The notes under the pieces are model-generated. The model searched no databases. It had not been told where the DNA came from and saw only the letters and a list, made by a program, of their open reading frames with translations. A stretch of DNA of 32,024 nt, taken from contig JAKQLF010000007.1 in NCBI GenBank assembly GCA_029567325.1, forward strand, positions 1 through 32,024, given 5' to 3'. Positions 1 through 8,480 of this stretch are shown piece by piece; the stretch's first letter is position 1; every line of letters starts with the position of its first letter. Both the position numbers and the translations under genes were made by a program. The stretch comes from Bacteroidota bacterium (GTDB lineage Bacteria > Bacteroidota > Bacteroidia > Chitinophagales > Saprospiraceae).

Positions 1-997
1 CCTCACTAATGATGACATCCATACCTCCGATCACTTGCTTTCCTTCAATTTCTGATCGGTTACCTTTTACTAATGTGCTGTCTACCAAACTTTCACAGTA
101 TTTCAGTTTAATTTTTGCTTTATCTCCTTTGCTAATCGTCAATATAGGATAGGCATTTGTCAAATGTCCTTGATCAACTAAAAAGGTTACTTTAGAGCGA
201 GCTGGGATTAAACATGATTCACCTTTGAGAAAGTTACCTTTCAGCGGAACACTACTTCTTCTTATTGTAGAAAATGATTGATTATATTCTTCCATAAAGG
301 GTATCGTCCTCGGTACTAAAATTCTGTCTGGACCTTGGCCATAAGCTGAAATAGCTTTCAGAGGAATACCACGATTACCAAGCTTTACATTGGAAAAGGA
401 CTTGTTCAATGGAGTGGTTTTCCAACCGAAATCATGTTTGCTAGCATCAAATAATTCGCCTGGCCCTACAACATAATATGTGTTTAAGTTTACTCGAATG
501 GGTGAATAGGATTGGTCAATTTTGACCTTGTAAGTTGAATCTGTAGTGAGCAATTTTTCATCACTCAAATCTTGGATAATCAAACCTGTCTTAGTGGTCA
601 TTTGAAAAACTGGTCTATCTTGACCAAAATTCCAAACCACAACTCTTAAGAAATTCAGACCATCTTTCAAATGTTTGGCAATATCATAGGTGTCATATCT
701 CCAATTGTTGAGTTCACCTCTGGCAGGGCCATTGCCAACATAAGTGCCATTGATGTACAATTTGTATCTATTATCTGCAGAAATTGCTATTGGATATGTG
801 CTAGGAATTTTTGTTAAGTTAAAATCTTTGCCGAATTGGAGCACAGTGTATTCATCACCCTTTAATGCTCCATGACTGACCCAGGAAGCTTCCCATATAT
901 GATTGATGATGTCAATTTTATGCTGGCAGAATAATGTTTCATTAATGTGTACAAGGATAATAACAAGAACACCTATTGTAGTGTAAAATCTCTTCAT
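1..997 (-). CDS. Secreted alpha-L-rhamnosidase-like glycoside hydrolase, N-terminal part (cut by window edge)
   Basis: The frame is open from an ATG at 997 down to base 1, so 332 codons are visible and the C-terminus, including any catalytic barrel, lies outside the window. The protein starts with a signal peptide (MKRFYTTIGVLVIILV, cleavage probably near residue 25). It continues with the beta-sandwich typical of bacterial alpha-L-rhamnosidases (GH78-type): a WEASWVSH segment, then ISADNRYKLYINGTYVGNGPARGE, of which the INGxxVGxGPARGE core is the family hallmark, then YDTYDIAKHLKDGLN and VVVWNFG. These domains usually bind sugar or pack against the catalytic domain. The expected role is release of rhamnose from plant or algal glycans or glycosides outside the cytoplasm. 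It is divergent from the gene at 1113, with 115 bp between them. The family call is fairly sure; catalytic competence cannot be judged. Confidence 0.75.
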   Translation of the reverse strand, partial: MKRFYTTIGVLVIILVHINETLFCQHKIDIINHIWEASWVSHGALKGDEYTVLQFGKDFNLTKIPSTYPIAISADNRYKLYINGTYVGNGPARGELNNWRYDTYDIAKHLKDGLNFLRVVVWNFGQDRPVFQMTTKTGLIIQDLSDEKLLTTDSTYKVKIDQSYSPIRVNLNTYYVVGPGELFDASKHDFGWKTTPLNKSFSNVKLGNRGIPLKAISAYGQGPDRILVPRTIPFMEEYNQSFSTIRRSSVPLKGNFLKGESCLIPARSKVTFLVDQGHLTNAYPILTISKGDKAKIKLKYCESLVDSTLVKGNRSEIEGKQVIGGMDVIISE

Positions 998-1074
998 AAT
1001 GTCTGTATTGAATTTCATTTTTCCAAAAATCATCAAGTGGCATTCTAAAAGTATAAATAAATCATACAACTTTA

Positions 1075-1082
1075 TATCTTTG
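1075..1082 (+). promoter_or_regulatory. Candidate Bacteroidota -7 promoter box (TATCTTTG)
   Basis: TATCTTTG fits the Bacteroidota -7 consensus TAnnTTTG exactly and lies 30 bp before the first start codon of the LTD-cupredoxin gene. I see no good TTG element at the expected -33 spacing, so this is a single-box match. Confidence 0.5.
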
Positions 1083-1112
1083 AAATTATTGACTATGAAA
1101 TTTTAACCATTC

Positions 1113-2246
1113 ATGCACAAAATGCACTACAAAATGACCAAATTTTCAAAAATAATCCTCGCTGTTCTTTTTGCTTTTATGTTGAATGTTTGTTCAGCAC
1201 AACTTACAATTACAGAGATTAGTTATAATCCACCGGAAAGTGGAACTGACTCTTTGGAGTATATCGAGGTTTTGAATACTTCAGGAGCAACCTTAGATTT
1301 GACTGGATATACTTTTTCCGCGGGTGTAGAATATAACTTTGAAGGCACATTGGCAAAAGATGATTATTTAGTTATCAGTAAAAGCGCAACAGCGATGCTG
1401 CTAAAATTTGGAGTAGAGGCTGTTTCATGGACAGATGGTTCACTGAATAATGCAGGAGAATCAATTACTATCGTAAATGGTTCGGGTGATACCATAGATC
1501 ATGTAAACTATGACGATGTAAATGGTTGGCCAAATGAAGCTGCTGGAACAGATGGAGCTGGTGCTTCTATTGAACTTTGTGACCCATTGTCTGACAATAC
1601 ACTGGCGGCATCATGGAGGGTTTCTAGAAAGTCAGCTGGAGTTTTAATCAATGATCTGGTACTTTATGGAACTCCAGGGCAAAATGCACAATGTGAAATT
1701 ATACCGTCAGCGACAGTAATTTCAAGTTTTGAAAAAACTTTTACACCTCAAAATGTGACAATTTTTGTCGGTGAAACTGTTTTGTGGAAAAATGAAGGTG
1801 GCCATCATAATGTTAATGGATCAATTACAAAATTCCCCAATAATCCTGACAGTTTTGGTTTTTCTGTAGCTTCAGATACCATGTGGACATATCAATTCAC
1901 CTTCACAAAAAAAGGTGCTTATGATTACGTTTGTGATCCTCATGAAGCAGAAGGCATGGTAGGCAAAGTCATAGTCGTAGAGAAGGAAATAACTACGGGT
2001 TTTAAAAGAGAGATCCTAGTACAGCACGTAGATGTATATCCAAATCCAACTTCAGGATTGGTGCGATTTGACAATCCCATTCAAATATCCTCTGGTGTAA
2101 TTTTCAATATACAGGGTCAAATAATTTCGACTTTAAAAAGTGGGCAATATGATCAAATTGATTTCACAGAGATGAAAAGTGGGTTGTATTTCATTGAGAT
2201 GCTGAGTAAAGAAGGAATGTATCTTACCAAAATGGTCAAAGAATAA
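1113..2246 (+). CDS. Secreted lamin-tail / cupredoxin protein with type IX secretion tail
   Basis: A 377-residue exported protein of unknown exact role. Residues 10-30 are a signal peptide (KIILAVLFAFMLNVCSAQ). Residues 31 to about 140 look like a lamin tail domain (ITEISYNPP, then YIEVLNTSG and LDLTGYTF). Residues about 203-292 are a plastocyanin-like cupredoxin: VGETVLWKNEGGHHNVNG supplies a His ligand, and YVCDPHEAEGMVGKV supplies Cys, His and Met, the full type 1 copper set. Residues about 305-377 form a Por-type sorting tail (VDVYPNPTSGLVRF, ending in KMVKE), so export to the cell surface or medium by the type IX system is expected. Start codons are possible at 1113, 1122 and 1134; the last still leaves a good signal peptide. 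The gene ends exactly where the convergent glycosyltransferase ends, with no base between the stop codons. Confidence 0.8.
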   Translation: MHKMHYKMTKFSKIILAVLFAFMLNVCSAQLTITEISYNPPESGTDSLEYIEVLNTSGATLDLTGYTFSAGVEYNFEGTLAKDDYLVISKSATAMLLKFGVEAVSWTDGSLNNAGESITIVNGSGDTIDHVNYDDVNGWPNEAAGTDGAGASIELCDPLSDNTLAASWRVSRKSAGVLINDLVLYGTPGQNAQCEIIPSATVISSFEKTFTPQNVTIFVGETVLWKNEGGHHNVNGSITKFPNNPDSFGFSVASDTMWTYQFTFTKKGAYDYVCDPHEAEGMVGKVIVVEKEITTGFKREILVQHVDVYPNPTSGLVRFDNPIQISSGVIFNIQGQIISTLKSGQYDQIDFTEMKSGLYFIEMLSKEGMYLTKMVKE

Positions 2247-3131
2247 TTATGATTTTTCTTTGATTTTGGAACAGAACAAGGACAATTTCCAAACGTCAAA
2301 TGCCCAAAGACTGGGTCTTGATTCTTTAATCTTCATAGAAAAATACCCTTGACTTTCAGCAAGATAGGTAATCATCGTTGAACCAAAAGGTAAGGATTCA
2401 ATGCGTTGAAAAGCCTTTATCAAAGAAGTGTTTTTTATTTTCTGACCTCGATACATCATTGCTAAATTTTCAATAGCTTTGGATGTATCCTGAATGAAGA
2501 CTGCATTTTCTTTCAGCCCGTCATGTTGAACAGGATTGTCAATATGTGTAATTTTAATGCCTTTTTCAAAAAGACGCTCAGCGAACTCAGCATCTTCATA
2601 TCCATAACCTGAAATCCCCTCGTCAAAAATATTATTCGAAAAAATGGATGACTTGATCATGAAGTTGCTACTGAAAAATAGTGGCGTTTTACTTGAGGCT
2701 CTTTTTGATGCTTTGATTTCTTCCTTATTTTTTCCAACTTTCCAATGTAAGGAAAAGGATGGTGATGGTATTTGACTTTGGTACTTTATTCCACCACAAA
2801 CACAATCGTGCGCAATATTATCGTGATAGTTTTTTATAAATTGATTGTCTATCAAGGATACATCGCAATCCAGGAAAATTAAATGATCATATCTTGCAAG
2901 TCTTGCCAATCTGTTTCTGATTTTTGACCTACCTACATTTTCAGACAATTCAATATAACTTACATGCATGATTTCCGAAACTGCGGAATTTTGTTTTCGG
3001 TAATGTTCGTCTGATAGATCATCTAAAACTATGATCTGGAAAGGAACTTCAGCATTTTTAAGCTGTCCTTGGAGTCGCTCAACTAAAGGAGTTATTAATT
3101 CATTGAAAACAGGAATGAGGACAGAGAACAT
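2247..3131 (-). CDS. Family 2 glycosyltransferase
   Basis: A 294-residue cytoplasmic-facing GT-A fold glycosyltransferase. The N-terminus FSVLIPVFNE is the usual GT2 nucleotide-sugar start. IIVLDDLSDE follows, then SENVGRSKIRNRL (the N-x-G-x-s-x-x-R-N motif) and the metal-binding DxD in LIFLDCDVSL near residue 94. GYGYEDAEFAERL around residue 175 matches the ED acceptor or catalytic-base motif. No membrane segment is seen. The acceptor and donor sugar cannot be told from sequence. It is the last gene of the arginine cluster: its ATG directly follows the TAA of argH (TAAATG), which suggests translational coupling although no link to arginine is known to me. No clear terminator follows; the gene runs tail to tail into the copper protein gene. 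Confidence 0.85.
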   Translation of the reverse strand: MFSVLIPVFNELITPLVERLQGQLKNAEVPFQIIVLDDLSDEHYRKQNSAVSEIMHVSYIELSENVGRSKIRNRLARLARYDHLIFLDCDVSLIDNQFIKNYHDNIAHDCVCGGIKYQSQIPSPSFSLHWKVGKNKEEIKASKRASSKTPLFFSSNFMIKSSIFSNNIFDEGISGYGYEDAEFAERLFEKGIKITHIDNPVQHDGLKENAVFIQDTSKAIENLAMMYRGQKIKNTSLIKAFQRIESLPFGSTMITYLAESQGYFSMKIKESRPSLWAFDVWKLSLFCSKIKEKS

Positions 3132-4445
3132 TTATCTTTTTTTATAAAATCCACTCATAACGTCTTCCATCATTTTACTTATCTCATCATTGCAGAGGTT
3201 GTAAATACTGCCTTCATGCGCTTTGTCTTCATCTATAGCAAGGTTTGGTTTGGTGTAATTTCCATTGTTTACATCATTTCCCACTTGCTTGTATGCATCT
3301 CTGAAAGGGATACCTTTCATCACCAATTCATTCACAGATTCTACAGTGAACAGCAATTTGTATTGATCATTATCCAGAATTCCTGTAGTGATTTTGATAT
3401 TTGATAACATCAAAATGACCATTTCTATACATGCTTTCATTTCTTCTATGGCAGGAAATAACATTTCTTTGGTGAGCTGCATTTCACGGTGATATCCAGA
3501 AGGTAAATTGGTCATCATCATGGTCATCTCATTTGGCAAAGCCTGGATTCGATTACACTTACCTCTTACCAATTCGAAAACATCAGGGTTCTTTTTATGA
3601 GGCATAATAGAGCTACCTGTAGTCAAATGATCTGGAAAAGTTATAAAACCAAAGTTTTGATTCATATATAAACAACAATCCAAACTGAGTTTAGCTAAGG
3701 TTGCTGCCAGATAGGATAGGGAAGTGGCTACAGTTTTCTCAGCCTTACCTCTTGTCATTTGTGCGTAGACTGCATTCCAGTTTAGTTGATCAAACTCCAA
3801 AAGCTCTGTGGTTCGTTTTCTGTTTAAGGGAAAAGTAGAACCATAACCTGCACCTGAACCCAGAGGATTTTTATTTACAACTTTATAAGCAGCAAGCAAC
3901 ATTTCAGTATCATCAATCAAAGACTCTGCATAAGCTCCAAACCATTGCCCAAAACTCGAAGGCATTGCCAATTGTAAGTGCGTATAACCAGGCAACCCAT
4001 AAGATTTATATTCCTCACTTTTCTCGATCAATAAATCAAAGAGCTTTTTAACCTGGTCTTTTAATGACAATATCTCTGCCCTTAAATATAATTTGATGTC
4101 AACTGCTACTTGATCATTTCTTGACCTGCCACTGTGTATCATTTTACCAACTTCGCCAATGTTTTGGGTCAATTGCATTTCTACTTGAGAATGCACATCC
4201 TCCACATGATCATCGATGGCAAAATTACCTGCTTCGATTTCATGCAAAATCTTTTTTAAACCAACAACTGCTTGCTCTGATTCTGCCTGAGTCATCAAAC
4301 CAACTTCTCCAAGCATCGTAACGTGTGCAATGGAGCCAAGTACATCATACTTTGCTAACAGTACGTCAAACTCTTTATCTCGACCTACCGTGAAACGTTC
4401 AATTGTTTCATTTACAGAAGCACCTTCTTTTTGCCAAAGTTTCAT
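3132..4445 (-). CDS. argH: Argininosuccinate lyase
   Basis: Splits argininosuccinate into arginine and fumarate, the last step of arginine synthesis. The 437-residue length is slightly short of the common 460. The aspartase/fumarase superfamily signature GSSIMPHKKNPD is present in the last third and carries the mobile catalytic loop serine. The other family blocks are visible: SRSRNDQ-type GRSRNDQVAVDIKL near residue 108, and LPGYTHLQLAMPSSFGQW containing the catalytic-base region around TH. The N-terminus MKLWQKEGASVNETIERFTVGRD is the usual opening for Bacteroidota ArgH. There are 12 bp between this start and the argE stop upstream, and its own stop abuts the glycosyltransferase start, so it belongs to the long arg operon. 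Confidence 0.95.
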   Translation of the reverse strand: MKLWQKEGASVNETIERFTVGRDKEFDVLLAKYDVLGSIAHVTMLGEVGLMTQAESEQAVVGLKKILHEIEAGNFAIDDHVEDVHSQVEMQLTQNIGEVGKMIHSGRSRNDQVAVDIKLYLRAEILSLKDQVKKLFDLLIEKSEEYKSYGLPGYTHLQLAMPSSFGQWFGAYAESLIDDTEMLLAAYKVVNKNPLGSGAGYGSTFPLNRKRTTELLEFDQLNWNAVYAQMTRGKAEKTVATSLSYLAATLAKLSLDCCLYMNQNFGFITFPDHLTTGSSIMPHKKNPDVFELVRGKCNRIQALPNEMTMMMTNLPSGYHREMQLTKEMLFPAIEEMKACIEMVILMLSNIKITTGILDNDQYKLLFTVESVNELVMKGIPFRDAYKQVGNDVNNGNYTKPNLAIDEDKAHEGSIYNLCNDEISKMMEDVMSGFYKKR

Positions 4446-4457
4446 ATTGTTACTGTA

Positions 4458-5561
4458 TTATTTTGGACTTGCGACCATTTTTATCAAAGTTATATAATCT
4501 TCAATTCCCTTGGTGATTTCATCTAAATAAATAAACTCATTTGGAGAATGTGACCTGGCAGAATCCCCCGGACCCATTTTTAATGCAGGGAAAGGCATTA
4601 AAGCTTTATCTGAAGTAGTTGGTGAACCATAAGTTGTATTCCCCATTTCAATACCCGCCTTTACAATTGGATGACTTTCATGGATGATAGACGATTTTAA
4701 TCGTGTACTTCTGGGGGTTATTGTAGCTCTCAAATTTTCTCTTAAGATTTTCAGCACTTCTTCAAAAGTGTACAACTCATTGATTCTACAATCCAAAACA
4801 TAATTACAAGTTGCAGGAACCACATTGTGCGCCTTATTTTCAGTTTGAATGACTGTTGGGGTTATTTTTACTGGACCCAAGAAATCAGAAACTTTTTCAA
4901 ATAATTTGGCTGCATTCAAGTTTGATAAATCTTGAATGGTTTTTACTAATGCATTATCTCCTTCTTCTCTGGCTGCATGTCCAGCCTTACCTTCTGTGAC
5001 CGCGTCAATGACCATCAAACCTCTTTCAGCAATGGCCAGATTCATCAAAGTAGGTTCTCCAACGATACCGAAATCATCACCTTTTCCAGTAAAAGGGAAA
5101 ATAGAAGCATCTTGAGCCAACAGATATTCTATTCCATTTTTCCCCGAGATTTCTTCCTCAGCTGTTGCTGCGATGATTAAGTTATAAGTAAGTGCTTTAT
5201 CATTTAAGTACAAAAAAGTGCAAATCAGAGAAACTAACGGGCCACCTGCATCATTGCTTCCCAAGCCATAAAGTTTGCCGTCTTCAACTAAAGCTTTAAA
5301 TGGATCTATGGTATAATTGCTATTCGGTTTTACGGTATCATGGTGGCTATTAAGTAAAATGGTCGGTTTATTTGGGTCAAAATTTTTGGAAACGGCAAAT
5401 ACATTATTCAAAACACGCTGAGGATTGGCCTGGTGTTTATCGAAAAAGTTAACCAATACTTCTGCAGTTTGATCTTCCTCTTTACTGAATGAAGGTGTTT
5501 CAATTAACTCCTTTAATAAAGTAATTGCCTCGTTTTGCCAATATGTAATTTCCTTATCCAA
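4458..5561 (-). CDS. argE: M20-family N-acyl-citrulline/ornithine deacylase (ArgE type)
   Basis: A zinc-dependent M20 peptidase of 367 residues. Metal-binding and catalytic motifs are in order: NSHHDTVKP (His73 and Asp75), GLGSNDAGGP (bridging Asp105), AATAEEEISG (Glu136-138, general base and ligand), and a C-terminal GPGDSARSHSPNEF His. In organisms with an ArgF'-type carbamoyltransferase this enzyme removes the acyl group from N-acyl-citrulline rather than from N-acyl-ornithine; given its neighbour, that is the likely reaction here. The only usable start is TTG at 5561, which overlaps the last 8 bases of argB and has AAAGGA about 9 bases upstream. No ATG occurs before conserved sequence. 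It may instead be annotated as a generic M20 peptidase or DapE; the arg context argues against DapE. Confidence 0.88.
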   Translation of the reverse strand: MDKEITYWQNEAITLLKELIETPSFSKEEDQTAEVLVNFFDKHQANPQRVLNNVFAVSKNFDPNKPTILLNSHHDTVKPNSNYTIDPFKALVEDGKLYGLGSNDAGGPLVSLICTFLYLNDKALTYNLIIAATAEEEISGKNGIEYLLAQDASIFPFTGKGDDFGIVGEPTLMNLAIAERGLMVIDAVTEGKAGHAAREEGDNALVKTIQDLSNLNAAKLFEKVSDFLGPVKITPTVIQTENKAHNVVPATCNYVLDCRINELYTFEEVLKILRENLRATITPRSTRLKSSIIHESHPIVKAGIEMGNTTYGSPTTSDKALMPFPALKMGPGDSARSHSPNEFIYLDEITKGIEDYITLIKMVASPK

Positions 5562-6333
5562 TGGTGGTTCCTTTAATACCCGTTATCAGCATATCTAAGT
5601 GATCTGCATTCCCAATGATCACACTTTTCAAACCTTTTTCAATAGCCATAAAGGCATTATCCAGTTTAGGAATCATACCGGCAAAAATTTTACCTGCTGA
5701 TTTAAGATCATTATAATAATCGAGATCAAGTTTAGATATTACTGAGTCTTCATCATTCACATCCAAAAGCACTCCTTCTTTTTCAAATGAGTAAATAAGA
5801 GTTGTGTCATAAATCGATGCCATTGCACACGCAACTTCTTGTGCGACAGTATCAGCATTGGTATTAAGTAAGGTTCCTTTTTGGTCGTGTGTAATCGGAG
5901 CAATAATAGGCACAACCTCTTGATCCAGAAGTTGATTTAATAACCTTTGATTGACTAAATCAACATCACCTACGAACCCATAATCAATGTTTGCCCCAGT
6001 GCGTTTATGACTTTTGATGAGATTTCCATCGGCACCGCACAATCCTAAGGCATTGCAAGACAAAGACTGCAATTTTGCTACTATTTTTTTATTGATGAGA
6101 CCTACATAAACCATGGTTACAATTTCCAACGTTTGTGCATCCGTTATTCTTCGTCCATTGACCATTGTTTGTTCAATGCCCATTTTTTCTGCAAGACTGG
6201 TAGCAATTTTTCCACCGCCATGGATCAAAATTTTTGAACCTTCAATTTTTGCAAATTCTGTCAGAAAATGGTTTAATTTATCAACATCATCCACGATGTT
6301 GCCACCTATTTTGACAACGTGAAGTCGATTCAT
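5554..6333 (-). CDS. argB: N-acylglutamate kinase
   Basis: Amino-acid kinase family enzyme that phosphorylates N-acetyl- or N-succinyl-glutamate. With the start at 6333 the protein has 259 residues, normal for the family. VVKIGGNIVDD (residues 6-16) is the phosphate-binding K-x-G-G block, LIHGGGKIATSLAEK (about 37-51) the second glycine-rich block, and GMIPKLDNAFMAIEKG the C-terminal ATP/acylglutamate block with its conserved Lys. The reading frame extends upstream to 6372, but ATG 6333 gives MNRLHVVKIGG and overlaps the argF' stop as ATGA, the standard coupled arrangement, so I choose it. It overlaps the TTG start of argE by 8 bases at its end. No feedback-type N-terminal helix extension is seen. 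Confidence 0.93.
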   Translation of the reverse strand: MNRLHVVKIGGNIVDDVDKLNHFLTEFAKIEGSKILIHGGGKIATSLAEKMGIEQTMVNGRRITDAQTLEIVTMVYVGLINKKIVAKLQSLSCNALGLCGADGNLIKSHKRTGANIDYGFVGDVDLVNQRLLNQLLDQEVVPIIAPITHDQKGTLLNTNADTVAQEVACAMASIYDTTLIYSFEKEGVLLDVNDEDSVISKLDLDYYNDLKSAGKIFAGMIPKLDNAFMAIEKGLKSVIIGNADHLDMLITGIKGTTIG

Positions 6334-7280
6334 CTTTTCAAAATATTGGAAATGACAGCTTGTGCAGCCCAAACCCTATTTCCAGCCTGATGTGTCACGA
6401 TGCTATTGGGGCCGTCTAAAACTTCGCCGCTCAATTCTATATTTCTTCTTACTGGTAGACAATGCATCACTTTTGCATCATTGGTTTTTTCAAGGTGTTT
6501 TTGAGTCAACATCCATGATGAGTCATAACTCAAAAGTGCTCCATAATCTTTATAACTCGACCAGTTTTTTACATAAACAAAATCAGCTCCTTCCAAAGCT
6601 TCATCTTGATTGTGGGTGATGGTTGCTCCGTTTGTATAATCCTCATTGAGCTCATATCCCTCGGGATGGGTGATGACAAAATCAGCTTTTCCCCACTTAT
6701 TAACCCATTGCGCAAAACTATTTGATACACAATGTGGAATGGATTTGATGTGAGGGGCCCAAGTAAGAACAACTTTTGGTCTTCTAATAGTTGACCCCAA
6801 TTCGGTCATGGTCACGATGTCGGCCAAACTTTGCAAAGGATGTAAAGTGGCGCTTTCCAAACTGATCACAGGAATACCAGAATATTTGATTACTTGTTTA
6901 ATGATGTGTTCACTGTAATCATCTTCTCTATTTTTGAATGCAGGAAAGGATCTCAAAGCCAAGACGTCAAAATATTGGCCGAAAACCCGAGCTGCGTCTT
7001 TTATATGTTCTACCGTCGTACCATTCATAATGGCGTCGTCCTCAAATTCCAAGGCCCATCCTTCACTTCCTGCATTCAGGACGATGGCTTCCATACCCAA
7101 GTTCTTCGCAGCGATTTGTGTGCTGAGTCTTGTCCGCATGCTTGGATTCATGAAAATACATCCAATCCTTTTTCCACTGCCAAGTGTATTATTTTTGAAT
7201 GGGTTTGCTTTGTAAGCAAGAGCAGTCTGAACCAAACTTTCTATGTCAGGAACATCATGCGCCGATATGAACTGCTTCAT
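6330..7280 (-). CDS. argF': N-succinyl- (or N-acetyl-) ornithine carbamoyltransferase
   Basis: Transfers the carbamoyl group to an acylated ornithine, giving acyl-citrulline. At 316 residues it aligns without gaps through residue 90 with the Bacteroides fragilis enzyme as I remember it. The carbamoyl-phosphate loop is NPSMRTRLSTQ (residues 45-55); HPLQSLAD (about 147) and HCLPVRRN near the C-terminus are the other active-site blocks. The long GWALEFEDDAIMNGTTVEH loop is the acyl-ornithine hallmark absent from ordinary OTC. Residue 90 is Val, where Pro marks the succinyl enzyme and Glu (residue 92 in Xanthomonas) the acetyl enzyme. Published single mutants, as I recall, place Val with the succinyl group. 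It overlaps argD by 26 bp and argB by 4 bp. Confidence 0.93.
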   Translation of the reverse strand: MKQFISAHDVPDIESLVQTALAYKANPFKNNTLGSGKRIGCIFMNPSMRTRLSTQIAAKNLGMEAIVLNAGSEGWALEFEDDAIMNGTTVEHIKDAARVFGQYFDVLALRSFPAFKNREDDYSEHIIKQVIKYSGIPVISLESATLHPLQSLADIVTMTELGSTIRRPKVVLTWAPHIKSIPHCVSNSFAQWVNKWGKADFVITHPEGYELNEDYTNGATITHNQDEALEGADFVYVKNWSSYKDYGALLSYDSSWMLTQKHLEKTNDAKVMHCLPVRRNIELSGEVLDGPNSIVTHQAGNRVWAAQAVISNILKR

Positions 7281-8418
7281 CTTTTGTTACTTGTAATTCT
7301 TGAGAAATCGCAGCCAAAAATTGGTTGCATTCGTTTTCGTTGATGGCTAATGAAGGAAGAAGTCGGACAACATTTGGTTTTGCTGAACCCGTAAAAATGT
7401 GTCTGTTGTTCAACAGTTTTGATCTAATGTCCTTGTTTTGGTCATCTGGATCCCAACCAATCATTAAACCCTTGCCTCTGAGATTATTAATCCCTGGTAG
7501 CTGACTCAAACCTTTCATCAAAAGTGCACCCATTTGTAAGGTGTTTTCCAGTAAATTTTCGTCTCTAATCACTTCCAATACTGCAATCGCAGCCGCACAT
7601 GCTAAATGGTTTCCGCCAAAAGTGGTGCCCAACATACCATGTTTTGGCTTCAAATGTGGTGCAATAGAAATTGCGCCAATAGGAAAACCATTGCCCATTC
7701 CCTTAGCCATTGTATAGATGTCGGCATTGACACCTGCACTGTCGTGGGCGTAAAATAAACCAGATCGACCGTATCCACACTGAACACTGTCAGCTATATA
7801 AACACTTCCATATTGGTCACATAAAGATCTGATTGCCAATAGAAATTCGTCGGTGCAAACATGTATGCCTCCTATTCCTTGAATGCCTTCCACAATGACA
7901 GCAGCTATTTTATCACCTTGATTTTTGAAAATATCAGTGAGTGCTTCAATATCATTGAGGTCTGAAAAAATAATGTTATCAGTTTCATTGATTGGCGCTA
8001 CCAAAGCTGGATTGTCTGTTGCAGCTACCGCCAATGAAGTTCGACCATGAAATCCCTTCCTAAATGCCACTACTTTTTTTCTTCCTGTATGAAACGAAGC
8101 AAGTTTAAGTGCATTTTCGTTAGCCTCAGCGCCACTATTCACCAAAAAAAGTTGATAATCTTCCTTTTTTGAAATTCTACCAAGCAAATCAGCAAGTTCT
8201 TCTTGCAGTGATATGATGATGGAATTCGAATAGAAAGCCAATGTTTCTGTTTGATGTTGCAATTTCCTTACCCAATGAGGATGACAATGGCCAATACTGA
8301 TGACAGCATGACCGCCATACATGTCCAAGTATTCAACTCCATTTTTGTCCCAAACGAAACTGCCTTTTCCTTTGCTGATTTCAATTTGGTTGATAGGATA
8401 TACATCAAATAGTTTCAT
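7255..8418 (-). CDS. argD: Acylornithine aminotransferase
   Basis: Class III PLP-dependent aminotransferase (387 residues) that converts N-acylglutamate semialdehyde plus glutamate to N-acylornithine. NSGAEANE (94-101) is the phosphate cup, KGFHGRT (121-127) the usual family segment, and TMAKGMGNGFPIGA holds the Schiff-base Lys239. The PLP-nitrogen Asp210 is in IADSVQCGYGRSG; most relatives have DE(V/I)Q here, so the Glu to Ser change at 211 is slightly unusual. There is a 62-bp gap to argC upstream, the longest inside the operon, with no promoter box that I can recognise. The gene overlaps the argF' start by 26 bp. In a succinyl pathway it would act on N-succinylornithine. Confidence 0.92.
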   Translation of the reverse strand: MKLFDVYPINQIEISKGKGSFVWDKNGVEYLDMYGGHAVISIGHCHPHWVRKLQHQTETLAFYSNSIIISLQEELADLLGRISKKEDYQLFLVNSGAEANENALKLASFHTGRKKVVAFRKGFHGRTSLAVAATDNPALVAPINETDNIIFSDLNDIEALTDIFKNQGDKIAAVIVEGIQGIGGIHVCTDEFLLAIRSLCDQYGSVYIADSVQCGYGRSGLFYAHDSAGVNADIYTMAKGMGNGFPIGAISIAPHLKPKHGMLGTTFGGNHLACAAAIAVLEVIRDENLLENTLQMGALLMKGLSQLPGINNLRGKGLMIGWDPDDQNKDIRSKLLNNRHIFTGSAKPNVVRLLPSLAINENECNQFLAAISQELQVTKDEAVHIGA

Positions 8419-8480
8419 TTTATTTTTATTTTGATGGTTTAATATTGGTGAGTCAATTTATTAAATATCAACATATTAGC

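Noticed and set aside
6894-7343. 149-codon plus-strand frame opposite argF' and argD
   Set aside because: It is a shadow of two highly conserved genes and reads as Cys- and Phe-rich nonsense.
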